DNA of 64,000 nt from Amphritea sp. (GTDB lineage: Bacteria; Pseudomonadota; Gammaproteobacteria; Pseudomonadales; Balneatricaceae). The notes under the pieces are model-generated. The model saw nothing but the letters and a program-made list of their open reading frames with translations. It ran no database searches and was not told the DNA's origin. The stretch spans positions 1 to 64,000 of the forward strand of contig NZ_JADGEW010000022.1 of assembly GCF_016744155.1 (NCBI RefSeq), read 5' to 3'. The translations under genes and the position numbers were made by a program. Below, piece by piece: positions 26,111 to 36,177 of the stretch (position 1 is the first letter of the stretch; each line of letters starts with the position of its first letter).

Positions 26111-26893
26111 ATGCGAAAAACGTCTAGTCTTGCTGCGGTACTGGTGCTTTCAAGCGCCGGTGCCTTTGCAGCGGATCCTGTCCCTGTCATTGAATTACAG
26201 ATAGAAGACAGTCCTAATTCCTCGTCGATATACAATACCTCTGGTCCGCTTCAGGGCAGTGGTAATGATATTATGTTATTGCAACAGCTGCAGGACGAGA
26301 TGCGCGTACTTCGCGGCATGGTTGAGCAGCAGCAATATCAAATTCGGCAGATGGAGCAGCAGCAGCGAGATCGGTATCGTGACCTTGATCGCCGAATAGC
26401 TGCCGGGCAAAGCCTGCCAACGAATGGATCTGCACCTTCTGTATCTTCGACTGGAGTGGGTGGCTCTACCGCAGGGAGTGCAACTGTTACTCCCCCGGTG
26501 CCGTTACCTGCAGCTGATAGCACACCGACCGATGCGCAGGCATACCAGCAGGCATTTTCTCTTGTAAGACAGAAAAGCTTTCCTGCTGCCTTAGCGGAAT
26601 TTGATAAGTTTATTGAGCTTTATCCAGAGAGTGTTCGGCTTCCGAATGCGTATTACTGGGTAGGCGAAGTGAATCTTGCTGAGCAGAAGCTTGAACCGGC
26701 CAAAGCGGCTTTCGAACGAGTGTTACAGATGTTTCCTCAACATCGGAAAGCGGCTGATGCATCTTATAAATTAGGTGTGATCTACCATCAGATGGGTGAT
26801 CAGGTAAAAGCTGATAAAATGTTCAATGATACGGTCTCCCGCTACCCTGAGAGTTCAGCCGCCAATCTGGCGCGCGACTATTTGAAACGATAA
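26111..26893 (+). CDS. cpoB: Cell division coordinator CpoB (YbgF)
   Basis: 260 residues with a signal peptide (1-21, ending AFA). A coiled coil around residues 55-100 (QQLQDEMRVLRGMVEQ region) forms trimers. A Pro/Ser/Thr linker leads to C-terminal TPR repeats with AYYWVGEVN and ASYKLGVIY. It links Tol-Pal to peptidoglycan synthesis. ATG 26111 is chosen because it starts the signal peptide; an upstream in-frame ATG lies inside pal. No strong ribosome site is seen. Confidence 0.95.
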   Translation: MRKTSSLAAVLVLSSAGAFAADPVPVIELQIEDSPNSSSIYNTSGPLQGSGNDIMLLQQLQDEMRVLRGMVEQQQYQIRQMEQQQRDRYRDLDRRIAAGQSLPTNGSAPSVSSTGVGGSTAGSATVTPPVPLPAADSTPTDAQAYQQAFSLVRQKSFPAALAEFDKFIELYPESVRLPNAYYWVGEVNLAEQKLEPAKAAFERVLQMFPQHRKAADASYKLGVIYHQMGDQVKADKMFNDTVSRYPESSAANLARDYLKR

Positions 26894-26920
26894 CAACCGA
26901 AAAATCCTTAAGGTTTGAAG

Positions 26921-27616
26921 ATGAGTACTCCCTCCAACAATGCCGTCGTATTGTTATCCGGTGGTCTTGATTCAGCGACTACGCTGGCGATGGCTTCCGA
27001 ACGTGGTTTTAACTGTTATGTGATGAGTTTTGACTATGGTCAGCGCTCTCAGACTGAACTTGCTGCGGCGAAGAGAATTGCTGCGGATCTTAAAGTGAAA
27101 GAACACCGTATTGTGCGTCTTAATCTGGAAGATTTTGGTGGTTCTGCACTGACTGATAACAGCATCGAGGTTCCAGATCATGAAGAGGAGGGGATTCCGG
27201 TTACGTATGTACCTGCCCGTAATACCGTCTTTATGTCTTTGGCGCTGGCCTGGGCTGAAGTGCTGCATGCGCAACATATATTTATCGGTGTGAATGCAGT
27301 TGATTATTCCGGCTACCCTGATTGCAGACCAGAATATATTGCCGCTTTTGAGCACATGGCTAATCTGGCGACCAAAACAGGCGTCGAAGGTGAGCGACTC
27401 AGTATAGAAACGCCGCTGATCGACCTGACTAAAGCTGAGATAATTCAAGAAGGAATGCGTTTGGGCGTTGATTACGGCCTGACCGTTTCCTGCTATCAGG
27501 CGGATGATGAGGGCCGAGCCTGTGGTGTCTGCGATAGTTGTCGACTCAGAGCAAGTGGCTTTAAGGATGCAGGAGTTTCTGATCCTACTCCTTACATGCC
27601 CGGAGTAAGTGATTAG
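26921..27616 (+). CDS. queC: 7-cyano-7-deazaguanine synthase QueC
   Basis: 231 residues. The enzyme converts 7-carboxy-7-deazaguanine to preQ0 for queuosine synthesis. The ATP PP-loop [10 protein letters not shown] is near residue 13. A C-terminal zinc site is seen in SCYQ...CGVCDSC. The start is ATG 26921 after AAGG. queE, often between cpoB and queC, is not in this window. A terminator follows. Confidence 0.97.
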   Translation: MSTPSNNAVVLLSGGLDSATTLAMASERGFNCYVMSFDYGQRSQTELAAAKRIAADLKVKEHRIVRLNLEDFGGSALTDNSIEVPDHEEEGIPVTYVPARNTVFMSLALAWAEVLHAQHIFIGVNAVDYSGYPDCRPEYIAAFEHMANLATKTGVEGERLSIETPLIDLTKAEIIQEGMRLGVDYGLTVSCYQADDEGRACGVCDSCRLRASGFKDAGVSDPTPYMPGVSD

Positions 27617-27640
27617 GGTATTTTTACCTGTCTGGACAAA

Positions 27641-27666
27641 AGGAGCTGATAATCAGCTCCTTTTTT
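27641..27666 (+). terminator. Terminator after queC
   Basis: GGAGCTGAT and ATCAGCTCC pair around a single A-rich turn, followed by six T. Confidence 0.92.
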
Positions 27667-27718
27667 GTTGCAGCTTAGCCCTCATTGCGTAGATTTAACA
27701 TTTCCAGTGAAGCAGTGA

Positions 27719-27727
27719 TGGTATAAT
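27719..27727 (+). promoter_or_regulatory. Extended -10 promoter for nadA
   Basis: TGGTATAAT combines the TGn extension with a perfect -10 box. It lies about 55 bases before nadA. No strong -35 is needed or seen. Confidence 0.6.
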
Positions 27728-27782
27728 ATCTATCCGTTTCAAACCCGTTACTGTTTCATTACCCAATTAAGAATATTTATTG

Positions 27783-28832
27783 ATGTTAAATAAAGAAGAG
27801 CTGTCAGATCGTATTCTGGTCCAGGAGTATTTTGCTAGAGAACACCTTCCCGGTGAGCTGAATACACTGCAGCAGGATGAATACAAGAACCGTATTAAGC
27901 AACTTCTGAAAGAGAAGGATGCCTGTCTGGTTGCGCATTATTATACCGACCAGATTCTTCAGGAACTGGCCGATGAAACCGGTGGCTGTGTCTCCGACTC
28001 TCTTGAGATGGCTCGCTTTGGAAATACGCATCCAGCGAAAACGCTGATCGTGGCCGGCGTGAAATTTATGGGTGAAACGGCAAAGATATTGAATCCTGAG
28101 AAACGGGTTCTAATGCCGACGCTTGAAGCAAACTGTTCCCTGGATATTGGCTGTCCTGCCGATGAGTTCACCGCTTTTTGTGATGCCCATCCCGATCATG
28201 AAGTGGTAGTTTATGCCAATACCTCTGCTGCCGTTAAGGCGAGAGCGGACTGGGTGGTGACCTCTGGTATCGCCCTTAAAGTCGTTGAGCATTTGGCTGA
28301 TCAAGGTAAAAAGATTATCTGGGCGCCGGACAAACACTTGGGTGCCTATGTGCAGAAGCAGACCGGTATCGAGATGCTGATGTGGGATGCTGCTTGTATA
28401 GTGCATGATGAGTTTAAAGCGCAGCGTCTGCTAGATCTTAAAAAAGTTTATCCAGATGCTGCGGTATTGGTTCACCCTGAATCACCGGATCCCGTTGTCG
28501 AGTTGGCTGATATGGTTGGTTCAACAACGCAGATTATCAACGCTGCACGAGATATGCCTAATAAGCAGTTTATAGTGGCTACAGACCGGGCTATTTTTTA
28601 TAAAATGCGTCAGGCTGCCCCCGATAAAGAGTTCATAGAAGCGCCTACAGGTGGTTCCGGGGCTACTTGCAGAAGTTGTGCGCACTGTCCCTGGATGGCT
28701 ATGAACGGGCTGGAGAATGTTCTTCAGGCGTTGGAGCAGGGTAGTGGTGAGATTATTGTCGATGAGTTATTGATCGATGATGCCCGACGACCGCTTCAGC
28801 GAATGCTTGATTTCTCTGCCAATAACGGTTGA
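27783..28832 (+). CDS. nadA: Quinolinate synthase A
   Basis: 349 residues, as in E. coli (347). The 4Fe-4S enzyme condenses iminoaspartate with dihydroxyacetone phosphate to quinolinate for NAD synthesis. Cys ligands are expected in [12 protein letters not shown] near residue 120 and [15 protein letters not shown] near residue 300, with one central Cys. ATG 27783 is preferred over TTG 27780. Its position near tol-pal parallels E. coli. Confidence 0.97.
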   Translation: MLNKEELSDRILVQEYFAREHLPGELNTLQQDEYKNRIKQLLKEKDACLVAHYYTDQILQELADETGGCVSDSLEMARFGNTHPAKTLIVAGVKFMGETAKILNPEKRVLMPTLEANCSLDIGCPADEFTAFCDAHPDHEVVVYANTSAAVKARADWVVTSGIALKVVEHLADQGKKIIWAPDKHLGAYVQKQTGIEMLMWDAACIVHDEFKAQRLLDLKKVYPDAAVLVHPESPDPVVELADMVGSTTQIINAARDMPNKQFIVATDRAIFYKMRQAAPDKEFIEAPTGGSGATCRSCAHCPWMAMNGLENVLQALEQGSGEIIVDELLIDDARRPLQRMLDFSANNG

Positions 28833-28858
28833 TATATTTTTTGACTTCAGAGAATTGA

Positions 28859-28886
28859 AAAAGCCTGCGATAAGCAGGCTTTTTTT
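28859..28886. terminator. Terminator after nadA
   Basis: AAAAGCCTGC pairs with GCAGGCTTTT, followed by seven T. The leading A-run could also let it work for the convergent gene at 28923. Confidence 0.9.
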
Positions 28887-28922
28887 GTATCAGCTAAGTA
28901 GTGCTGATTAAGGCGTTATTGA

Positions 28923-29354
28923 TTATGCGCCGCGTTTATCAACCATAAAGATACCGTAGCCGGTAGCAACCAGCTTCTCGCCGACATGTACATCGGTACG
29001 CATCTTAACCCGGCGACGTTTCTCATCGATCTCTTCAATGGTTCCGGTAGCTTTGGCTGTGTCGCCAATGTATACCGGAGCTTTAAACTTAATAGACTGA
29101 TCGATATAGATAGCACCAGGTCCTGGCAGACGGGTACCTGCAACCGTAGAGATCAGGGCCGCAGAAAACATACCGTGAACAATACGGTTTTTGAATGGGG
29201 TGGTGGCTGCATATTCACTGTTGATGTGGATTGGATTGTTGTCCCCAGAGATACCGGCAAACATATATACATCGGATTCAGAAATAGTTTTGGCGTATGA
29301 GGCACTCATGCCAATTTCCAGATCTTCCAGGTAGTAACCGTGCAGTTCATCCAT
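28923..29354 (-). CDS. MaoC-family (R)-specific enoyl-CoA hydratase-like
   Basis: 143 residues, a single hot-dog domain of the MaoC/PhaJ type. The catalytic dyad Asp and His lies in SGDNNPIHI near residue 37. GMFSAALISTVAGTRLPGPGA is typical. These enzymes hydrate enoyl-CoA to the (R)-3-hydroxyacyl form, feeding polyhydroxyalkanoate or fatty-acid routes. It is convergent with nadA. Confidence 0.88.
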   Translation of the reverse strand: MDELHGYYLEDLEIGMSASYAKTISESDVYMFAGISGDNNPIHINSEYAATTPFKNRIVHGMFSAALISTVAGTRLPGPGAIYIDQSIKFKAPVYIGDTAKATGTIEEIDEKRRRVKMRTDVHVGEKLVATGYGIFMVDKRGA

Positions 29355-29695
29355 TTGTAATTCCTCTTTTATCGGGATGTAGCTAAGGCCAAAAAGTGAG
29401 ACAAGTTGGCCTTAAATAGTGTTGTTGAAGCAGATGTAGGTGAAAACCTGAATGCAGGTAACGACCACTTACAATTTATTTTGCTCCCTATCAGTAAGTA
29501 AAACAGGTTTTTGTTGCAGTGCGAAGTGCTAATTCATAGATTTACTGATGCAATGCCTATAGCGGGTGATTAAACTACCACTTGTTAAGGTTTAGAGTAT
29601 TTATCGGCAATCAGAGTGGTTTTGCCGTTATGCTGTTGCAGTTTATGCGGGGCTATGGACAATGGCCCTTCCAAAGGGGTGAGGGTGTACAGTTT
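29355..29695. other. Intergenic gap
   Basis: Lies upstream of the MaoC gene (minus) and the next plus-strand gene. Promoters for both must lie here, but I see no clear box. An in-frame extension of the next gene back to 29582 has no supporting motif. Confidence 0.4.
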
Positions 29696-30067
29696 ATGGT
29701 AACTAAAGTAGTGCTGACGTTGCTGGTAATTCTGGCGGCCTATATCTATTTAAAGCGCAGACGAGTTGTTTCTCAGCCACGCTTAAAGCCTGTTGAAGTG
29801 AATCAGGCTTCAGATAAGCCTTTTCGTATTATTGCGATTCTTCTATTGCTCGTATCTCTTGTCGGGACATCGGGCTATGTTATCTATCATTGGGTTGATG
29901 GGCATCAGTTACTCCAAGTCACCCTGACATCCCCAGGAACCAATGAGCCTCAGCTTTATCGGGTACATAAGTCTGAGCTGAATGAGCGAAGTTTTACCAC
30001 GGTTGAAGGGCAGATTATCCGTATTGGATCTCAGGATCGCTTACAGATTGAGGCGATGCCTGAATAA
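29696..30067 (+). CDS. Hypothetical two-helix membrane protein
   Basis: 123 residues, unrecognised. An N-terminal helix (about 2-16) is followed by KRRR, a linker, and a second helix (about 46-66), leaving a C-terminal soluble domain of about 55 residues with QLYRVHKSELNER and IRIGSQDRLQIE. The start is ATG 29696, after GAGGGTG. Function unknown. Confidence 0.65.
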   Translation: MVTKVVLTLLVILAAYIYLKRRRVVSQPRLKPVEVNQASDKPFRIIAILLLLVSLVGTSGYVIYHWVDGHQLLQVTLTSPGTNEPQLYRVHKSELNERSFTTVEGQIIRIGSQDRLQIEAMPE

Positions 30068-30320
30068 TTACTCGGATAGCTAAAGAGTTTGTGCCTCAGA
30101 GGTAGAGAAACGGATGCTTTTAGTTTTTATGCCGATATAATGTCGTTTGCTGCAACTGCGTAATTTGGTTTTCGTATTACGCGTCTAAAGTGTACATCTT
30201 GTAATCGTTTATTCTTTTTCGGGTCTGACGGTAATCAACGCTGAGTTTGATCATAGCGCTTTTTATGTTGAGCTAGTGTTTCAAACTTAGCTTTGCGGGC
30301 TTAGTGTTTCAGGGATTTTT

Positions 30321-30926
30321 ATGTTTCAACGAACCAGTCTTCATAGCCATAAAACATTACCTTCCAGTATTAACAGTGCAGGGGATCATAAATTACTTGC
30401 CAGCTCAGGTTATCAACTGCCTTTGTGCTGGTTACTGCTGTTTCACGAAAGTGACCTGCAGTTACAAAAAGTGTATAGCTTTGAGGGTGAACAAACCTGC
30501 GAGTACACCACTCTGATCTGTTCCAAGTCAGATGCACTGGAACGATATCAACATGCTGCCGAACGTTTTAAAAGTTTGCTAGGTAAGCGCTGCGGTACAT
30601 ATTTTGACTATTGGCAGCAGTACCTAGAGTATAACGTTGAAGATTATCTTTATCTCGATGCTACCGCGCTGTGGATGAACGGCGATTCGAAAGCTTATCT
30701 CGATAATCTCAGTCTGAGCCTAAGTGGTGTAAGTTGGGTAGCATCAGATGAATGTCGATGGAAACGAAGTCGGCTTGAGTCGTTGCCGTTCGTGGGGCGT
30801 GCATTCGACCCGATTGAACCCGCCCTTAAGCATAATGGAGTCCGTCACCTGCTATCGCAATGCGGAGTGTTAGATGCAGATGGTGGGATCTATATTGATA
30901 AGTCGGTGCTTCAGGGGGACGTCTGA
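30321..30926 (+). CDS. Hypothetical protein
   Basis: 201 residues, soluble, no recognised family and no signal peptide. Rich in Tyr and Trp in the central part (YFDYWQQYLEYNVEDYLYLD). CAGGGA lies about eight bases before ATG 30321. A 253-base gap with no evident feature precedes it. It lies 49 bases upstream of an MFS gene and may be cotranscribed with it. Confidence 0.6.
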   Translation: MFQRTSLHSHKTLPSSINSAGDHKLLASSGYQLPLCWLLLFHESDLQLQKVYSFEGEQTCEYTTLICSKSDALERYQHAAERFKSLLGKRCGTYFDYWQQYLEYNVEDYLYLDATALWMNGDSKAYLDNLSLSLSGVSWVASDECRWKRSRLESLPFVGRAFDPIEPALKHNGVRHLLSQCGVLDADGGIYIDKSVLQGDV

Positions 30927-30975
30927 ATAGAGCGGCCGCTAAATCTATGAACGGCGATAAATAGACGGAATTTTT

Positions 30976-32160
30976 ATGAATCGTAATGTGATCTTGTTAT
31001 CTCTCTGTCAGGCTTTACTGACAACCGGTAACGTACTGCTTATCTCGGTCAATGCGCTGATTGGTCAGCAGCTATCTCCCTCTCCGGGGTTAATTACTTT
31101 GCCGGTGGCGATGCAATTTGTCGGTCTTATGTGTGCGACTATTCCTGCTTCTTTGATCATGGCGCGCATTGGTAGGAAAAATGGCTTCTATCTCGGTAAC
31201 TCCGTTGGCATAGTCGGTGCCCTTTGTTGTATTTTTGCTCTCCAGCAGTCACAGTTTTTTATCTTCTGTCTGGGTACCTTTTTGCTGGGTATCGGTATTG
31301 GTTTTGGTACGTTGTATCGCTTTGCGGCTGTAGAAGCTTGTCCGGATGATCAAAAAAGCCGGGCGATCTCCATGGTGATGGCAGGGGGTGTAATCGCCGC
31401 TGTTTTGGGGCCGAACCTGGCTATCAGTAGTCGGGACTGGTTGGATGATAGTGTTTTTACGGGTGCCTTTGTTGGCTTGGCAGTTCTCTATGTTATTGCG
31501 TTGGTCTTACTCTCTTTTATTCGGATAGCGCCGCAAAAAGTGAATTCGGCCCATGAGATGAATAATAGCCGACCTATACTGGATATCGTTCTGCAGCCGG
31601 TATTTATCGTGGCTGCGACGGTCGGCATGATCAGTTATGCGGTAATGAATCTGATTATGACGGTCACTCCGGTAGCGATGGCTCGTTGTGGTTTTGATTT
31701 CAGTACCGCTGCCTGGGTTATTGAGTGGCATGTATTAGGTATGTTTCTACCCTCATTTATTACGCCGGTTCTGATTCGGCGATTTGGTTTATTACCAATG
31801 ATGGTTCTGGGTGCTGTGTTTATGCTGGCTTGTATAGTCCTCAATCTGAATGGAGTAAGCCAGTGGCACTTCTGGGGGGGCTTAGCTTTATTGGGTGTTG
31901 GTTGGAACTTTATGTTTATCAGCGCGACCCAGTTGGTGACCTCTGCATACAGAACCGAGGAAAAAGCTAAAAGTCAGGCGGCCAATGAGTTTCTTATATT
32001 CGGCATGGTAACCGTTTCAGCGTTTAGTTCAGGCTGGTTAGAATCTAGCTTGGGGTGGCAGATGCTTAATACGCTTATGATACCGGTCGTTATCTGGGCT
32101 GTTGTCGTTATTCTGTTTTACCGGAAACCGGTAAATCAGCATCTTTTGGCACACCAGTAA
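30976..32160 (+). CDS. MFS transporter
   Basis: 394 residues with 12 predicted membrane helices. The loop 2-3 motif is present as ARIGRKNGFYLG near residue 65, and a Gly-rich fourth-helix region GTFLLGIGIGFGTLYR follows. It resembles small-molecule exporters of the major facilitator superfamily; the substrate is unknown. ACGGAA precedes ATG 30976. Confidence 0.88.
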   Translation: MNRNVILLSLCQALLTTGNVLLISVNALIGQQLSPSPGLITLPVAMQFVGLMCATIPASLIMARIGRKNGFYLGNSVGIVGALCCIFALQQSQFFIFCLGTFLLGIGIGFGTLYRFAAVEACPDDQKSRAISMVMAGGVIAAVLGPNLAISSRDWLDDSVFTGAFVGLAVLYVIALVLLSFIRIAPQKVNSAHEMNNSRPILDIVLQPVFIVAATVGMISYAVMNLIMTVTPVAMARCGFDFSTAAWVIEWHVLGMFLPSFITPVLIRRFGLLPMMVLGAVFMLACIVLNLNGVSQWHFWGGLALLGVGWNFMFISATQLVTSAYRTEEKAKSQAANEFLIFGMVTVSAFSSGWLESSLGWQMLNTLMIPVVIWAVVVILFYRKPVNQHLLAHQ

Positions 32161-32175
32161 GCTAAAAAGAAACAT

Positions 32176-32208
32176 AAAAAAAGGGCCACTGACAAAAGTC
32201 AGAGGCCC
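32176..32208 (-). terminator. Minus-strand terminator hairpin
   Basis: GGGCC-A-CTGAC (32183-32193) pairs with GTCAG-A-GGCCC (32198-32208), with one A-A mismatch and loop AAAA. The seven A at 32176-32182 become a U-run only on the minus strand. On the plus strand no T-run follows, so it is not a standard terminator for the MFS gene. Confidence 0.7.
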
Positions 32209-32250
32209 ATTAAGTGTTGATGAGTAATACATTGTTGATGAGTAATACGT
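32176..32250 (-). ncRNA. Candidate small RNA with twin repeats
   Basis: A minus-strand RNA ending at this terminator would carry GTATTACTCATCAAC twice (32234-32248 and 32216-32230) in an apparently unpaired region directly before the hairpin. That is a common layout for a regulatory RNA with two target-binding sites. A TTGACT box sits upstream on the minus strand near 32273-32278, but no good -10 is visible. The 5' end is a guess. Confidence 0.3.
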
Positions 32251-32558
32251 TACTGGGGAGACCTGTTTTAGAAGTCAACCTTTAACTCGATCTTTAAGCC
32301 AATCTTAAATATGAGCCTTTTAAAACAATGCGTTTACTTTCTAAACGCGTCTTCTTAAACAGGGGATTTCAGTATTGGTCGGGATTCTTAATTCGTCAAG
32401 AAAATATCTGGTTATTAGCTTAGACTAAAATTTTCAGTAGCAGTCTATTTCAAAAACTTAAGCTGATCACTTGATAGGTGCCGCTTAGCCAGAAGGGCTT
32501 GTACAAAGCTGGAAACTAGTGTGCAATGCAGCTTATAAACCGATGATGGAATGAGTCA
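32251..32558. other. Intergenic gap
   Basis: AT-rich sequence between the MFS gene and the next small gene. It contains TTAGCTTAGACTAA (32415-32428), a short inverted repeat. No gene is evident. Confidence 0.4.
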
Positions 32559-32819
32559 ATGAAGAGTTACCTGTTTACCACTGAAACCGACCGTGGTGGT
32601 GTTATGTTATGTGACATCGAAGACTTTGATACAGCGGTTACCTATCTATGCAAGCGTTTTGATGGCGTGGTAAAGATCGAGTCTGCAGAGCAGGTATGGC
32701 AACTGACAGAATCAGATCAGCTTAGTTCTGACGTTATTACCTCAGAGTCGGAGATTGCTGAGTCTCAAGCTCTGGAGCATAGTGAGGCCTCTCCCGCATC
32801 CGACGATCTTTTTGCATAG
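32559..32819 (+). CDS. Hypothetical acidic protein upstream of recC
   Basis: 86 residues, unrecognised. The first 55 residues are compact (FTTETDRGGVMLCDIEDFDTA type), the last 30 rich in Ser, Glu and Ala and probably disordered. GGAATGAG precedes ATG 32559. It ends 82 bases before recC on the same strand. Confidence 0.6.
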   Translation: MKSYLFTTETDRGGVMLCDIEDFDTAVTYLCKRFDGVVKIESAEQVWQLTESDQLSSDVITSESEIAESQALEHSEASPASDDLFA

Positions 32820-32901
32820 CGGATAAAACAGGTTCATCCGTCTAGCTGCATCAGGTATTCTTACAGTCAGTAAAATCAAAGGATTACACAGGGCTGGCTG
32901 A

Positions 32902-35900
32902 ATGTTTCAGATCTATCATTCGAATAAGCTTGATCTGCAGAAAGACCTGCTGGTTGAGATGATTAGTCGTCACCCTATTGAAGACCCATTTCAGCCCGAA
33001 ACTATTCTGGTGCAAAGTCCGGGTATGGCCCAATGGCTCAAGCTCGAGCTCGCTGATAAGCTACAGATAGCCGCTAATATAGATTTTCCACTACCTGCCA
33101 GTTTCCTCTGGAGCAGTTTTACCTCAGTACTCAAAGATGTACCGGCCCGTTCAGCATTCAATAAAGAAGCGCTGACCTGGGGCTTGATGGAACTTTTGCC
33201 CCAGCAATTAACCCAGCCAGAGTTTGCTCCTTTACAGCGCTATCTCGAAGAGGATCAGGGCCAATTTAAGCTTTATCAGCTTTGTGGGAAAGTGGCGGAT
33301 ATATTCGACCAGTATCTGGTCTATCGTCCTGATTGGATCGCCAGTTGGGAAGCCGGTGATGATTTGCCGGATATCTCCGACTCGCAGCCATGGCAGCCCA
33401 TACTATGGCGGCTGCTGCAGCAACATATTTTGGGTCTGGGACTGTCCCATTGGCACCGGGGTAATATGTTCAGTGGTTTTGTAGATGCGCTTAATCGTGG
33501 TGATTTCGATTCTGCGTCCCTGCCATCCAGGTTGTTTGTATTTGGCATCTCTGCCTTACCGCAAAATTTTGTTGAAGCCTTGCAAGCCCTAGGTCAGAAA
33601 ATAGATGTTTTCCTATTGGTGACTAATCCCTGCCGTTACTTTTGGGGCGATATTGTTGATCCTAAATATCTGGCTCGATTAAATCAGCGCTGGTTAGCTA
33701 AACCCGGTATGACCACTGAGAATTATTATAGCCAGGGCAATCCGATACTGGCGTCGATGGGCAAGCTGGGAAGGGATTACCTATATCAGATACAAGATCT
33801 GGGTGCCCCTGAGGTTGAGCTGTTTGAAGACTTTGGCCGCAACAGTCTGTTGAGTTCGATACAGCAGGATATTTTGCAATTGGAAGATCCTTCTGCCAAT
33901 GCTGTGCTGGATAGTGGTCAGAAGCAGCGACTGCAAGCTGAGGATAGGTCGTTGCAGTTACACAGTGCGCATAGTCCGTTGCGGGAAGTTGAGGTGCTCT
34001 ACGATCAGCTGTTATCGATGTTAGATGAACAGCCTGAACTGTCACCCAGGGACATCATCGTGATGATGCCGGATGTAGCTGCCTACGCGCCCTATATCGA
34101 AGCGGTGTTTGGCAATGCTCCTTATCAACGCTATATCCCTTTTTCAATATCTGACCGGACACTGCAGCAGGAAAGTCCGCTGCTACAGAGTTTTCTTCGT
34201 CTGTTAGGGATGCCGGAGAGTCGGGTAACGGTGTCCGAAGTACTCGAAATTCTTGAAGTTCCTGCGGTGCTGCGCAAGTTTAGTCTGGATGCTGATCGCT
34301 TTGACCGCATCTGTCGCTGGATTGAAGCCTGTCAGATTCGCTGGGGAATAGATGCCGCTCAACGCCAGGAGCAGGGGTTGCCCTCTTTTGAGCAGAACAG
34401 TTGGCGTTTTGGGTTGCGCAGAATGTTGGCGGGCTTTGCGCTGGGACAGACCGAAGATCTGTGGCAGGGGATTGATCCCTATACCGAGATTGAAGGTCTT
34501 GAAGCGGAGGATCTGGGGCAGCTGGCTGAATTTGTCGAGCTGCTTGAGTTCTGTAGTGATGGTTTAAAAGCGGATCAGCCGGTAGCCGACTGGTTTGAAG
34601 TGATTAACGAGATTCTGCAGCGCGCTTATCAACCCGATGAGCAAGATGAAATTCTGCTTATGCAGATTCGCCAGGTATTGGAGAAGCTCCAGCAGCAGCT
34701 CAGTGATAGTTGTTATGCAGAGCCTCTCAGTTGGGCGATAGTGCGTGATTATCTAACCACTGAGCTGGGTAACAGTAAATCCAGTCAGCGTTTTATGATG
34801 GGGGCTGTGAATTTTTGTACCTTGATGCCGATGCGCTCCATTCCGTTTCAAGTGGTGTGTCTGTTAGGGATGAATGATGGCGTATATCCACGCGCGATAC
34901 CGCCTATGGGTTTTGATCTCATGGCAGACGTTCCTCGCCGGGGCGATCGTTCCAGACGGGATGATGATCGCTATCTGTTTCTTGAGGCGTTGCTTTCCGC
35001 CCGGCAAACACTCTATATCAGCTACATTGGACGTAGCGTTCAGGACAACAGTCCCAAAGTACCCTCGGTATTGATCAGTGAACTGCTGGAGTATTGTCAG
35101 CAGAGCTATTGTTTTGAGCATCACCTGGAAGCAGAGGATCTGCATAAAACGCTGTTAGTTCAGCATCCGTTACAGCCTTTCAATGAGCAGTATTTCACGC
35201 CGGACTCGCCTCTGTTTAGTTATGCTAGTGAGTGGCTGCCTCTGTTAAAAGATGAGGGAGAGGCTGAGCAAAGCTTTATCACCACTCCATTGGCCGCAGA
35301 ACCCCTGGTAGAGTTGGAACTGTCTGAGCTGCTGGCATTCGCACGTAATCCCATCAGATTTTTCTTTCAACGCAGGCTCAAAGTTTTCTTTAATGATGCG
35401 ACCATTGAGCAGCAAGATGAAGAGCCGTTTCAGTTAGATGGCCTAACCGCTTACCAACTGAAACAGCAGTTGCTTGATGCCGCTATCAAAGACGGTCTGG
35501 ATCACTGTTTTAATCGTATTGAGGCCTCGGGGCTACTACCGGTGGGTATTGCCGCTCAGCTACAGACACGAAAACTACGCTACGACTGCCAGGATATGGC
35601 AGAAAAGATCAGGCCCCATCTTGATAAGCCAGATCGGGCTGAGTGTCAGTTAGTGGTGGTAGGTATCAAACTCAGTGGCTGGCTAACCGGTCTGCATTCT
35701 ACCGGGTTGGTTCGTTATCGGGCGGCGAACGCGAAGGGCCGGGATATTATTCATCTCTGGCTGGAGCATCTGGTGCTCTGTGCCAGTGGCAGAAGCCTCC
35801 AGTCTAGTTTTTTTGGTTTGAATGGCAGGCATTGGTTTGAACCTTTGGAGCAAGGACGGGCAATGGATTACCTTCAGGAATGGCTGAATGCATATCGCCA

Positions 35901-36177
35901 AGGCTATTGTGAACCGCTACCCTTGCCTGCCGATACGGCATGGGTTCTTGAGTCTAAGACTATTGAGAAAGGCGAAGAGAAGGGCGTGGCTGAGGCGGTG
36001 AAGTGTTTTAATATCGATGCCTTTACGGGAATGGGTGAATCCCGTGATCTGTATATCAGCCGAGTCTATCCGGACTTCAGTGCATTGGGCCCCCGATTTA
36101 ATGCGTTATCTGAGTTGCTCTATCAGCCGGTAGCTGAGTTACTGCTGCAGAGTGACGGGGAGGCGGATGATGAGTAA
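32902..36177 (+). CDS. recC: Exodeoxyribonuclease V subunit RecC
   Basis: 1091 residues. It forms RecBCD, which resects double-strand ends and recognises Chi. The N-terminal MFQIYHSNKLDLQ and LVQSPGMAQWLKLELA blocks are typical, as is PMRSIPFQVVCLLGMNDGVYPR in the middle. This is an inactivated helicase-like fold that scans for Chi. Its end overlaps recB by eight bases. Confidence 0.95.
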   Translation: MFQIYHSNKLDLQKDLLVEMISRHPIEDPFQPETILVQSPGMAQWLKLELADKLQIAANIDFPLPASFLWSSFTSVLKDVPARSAFNKEALTWGLMELLPQQLTQPEFAPLQRYLEEDQGQFKLYQLCGKVADIFDQYLVYRPDWIASWEAGDDLPDISDSQPWQPILWRLLQQHILGLGLSHWHRGNMFSGFVDALNRGDFDSASLPSRLFVFGISALPQNFVEALQALGQKIDVFLLVTNPCRYFWGDIVDPKYLARLNQRWLAKPGMTTENYYSQGNPILASMGKLGRDYLYQIQDLGAPEVELFEDFGRNSLLSSIQQDILQLEDPSANAVLDSGQKQRLQAEDRSLQLHSAHSPLREVEVLYDQLLSMLDEQPELSPRDIIVMMPDVAAYAPYIEAVFGNAPYQRYIPFSISDRTLQQESPLLQSFLRLLGMPESRVTVSEVLEILEVPAVLRKFSLDADRFDRICRWIEACQIRWGIDAAQRQEQGLPSFEQNSWRFGLRRMLAGFALGQTEDLWQGIDPYTEIEGLEAEDLGQLAEFVELLEFCSDGLKADQPVADWFEVINEILQRAYQPDEQDEILLMQIRQVLEKLQQQLSDSCYAEPLSWAIVRDYLTTELGNSKSSQRFMMGAVNFCTLMPMRSIPFQVVCLLGMNDGVYPRAIPPMGFDLMADVPRRGDRSRRDDDRYLFLEALLSARQTLYISYIGRSVQDNSPKVPSVLISELLEYCQQSYCFEHHLEAEDLHKTLLVQHPLQPFNEQYFTPDSPLFSYASEWLPLLKDEGEAEQSFITTPLAAEPLVELELSELLAFARNPIRFFFQRRLKVFFNDATIEQQDEEPFQLDGLTAYQLKQQLLDAAIKDGLDHCFNRIEASGLLPVGIAAQLQTRKLRYDCQDMAEKIRPHLDKPDRAECQLVVVGIKLSGWLTGLHSTGLVRYRAANAKGRDIIHLWLEHLVLCASGRSLQSSFFGLNGRHWFEPLEQGRAMDYLQEWLNAYRQGYCEPLPLPADTAWVLESKTIEKGEEKGVAEAVKCFNIDAFTGMGESRDLYISRVYPDFSALGPRFNALSELLYQPVAELLLQSDGEADDE

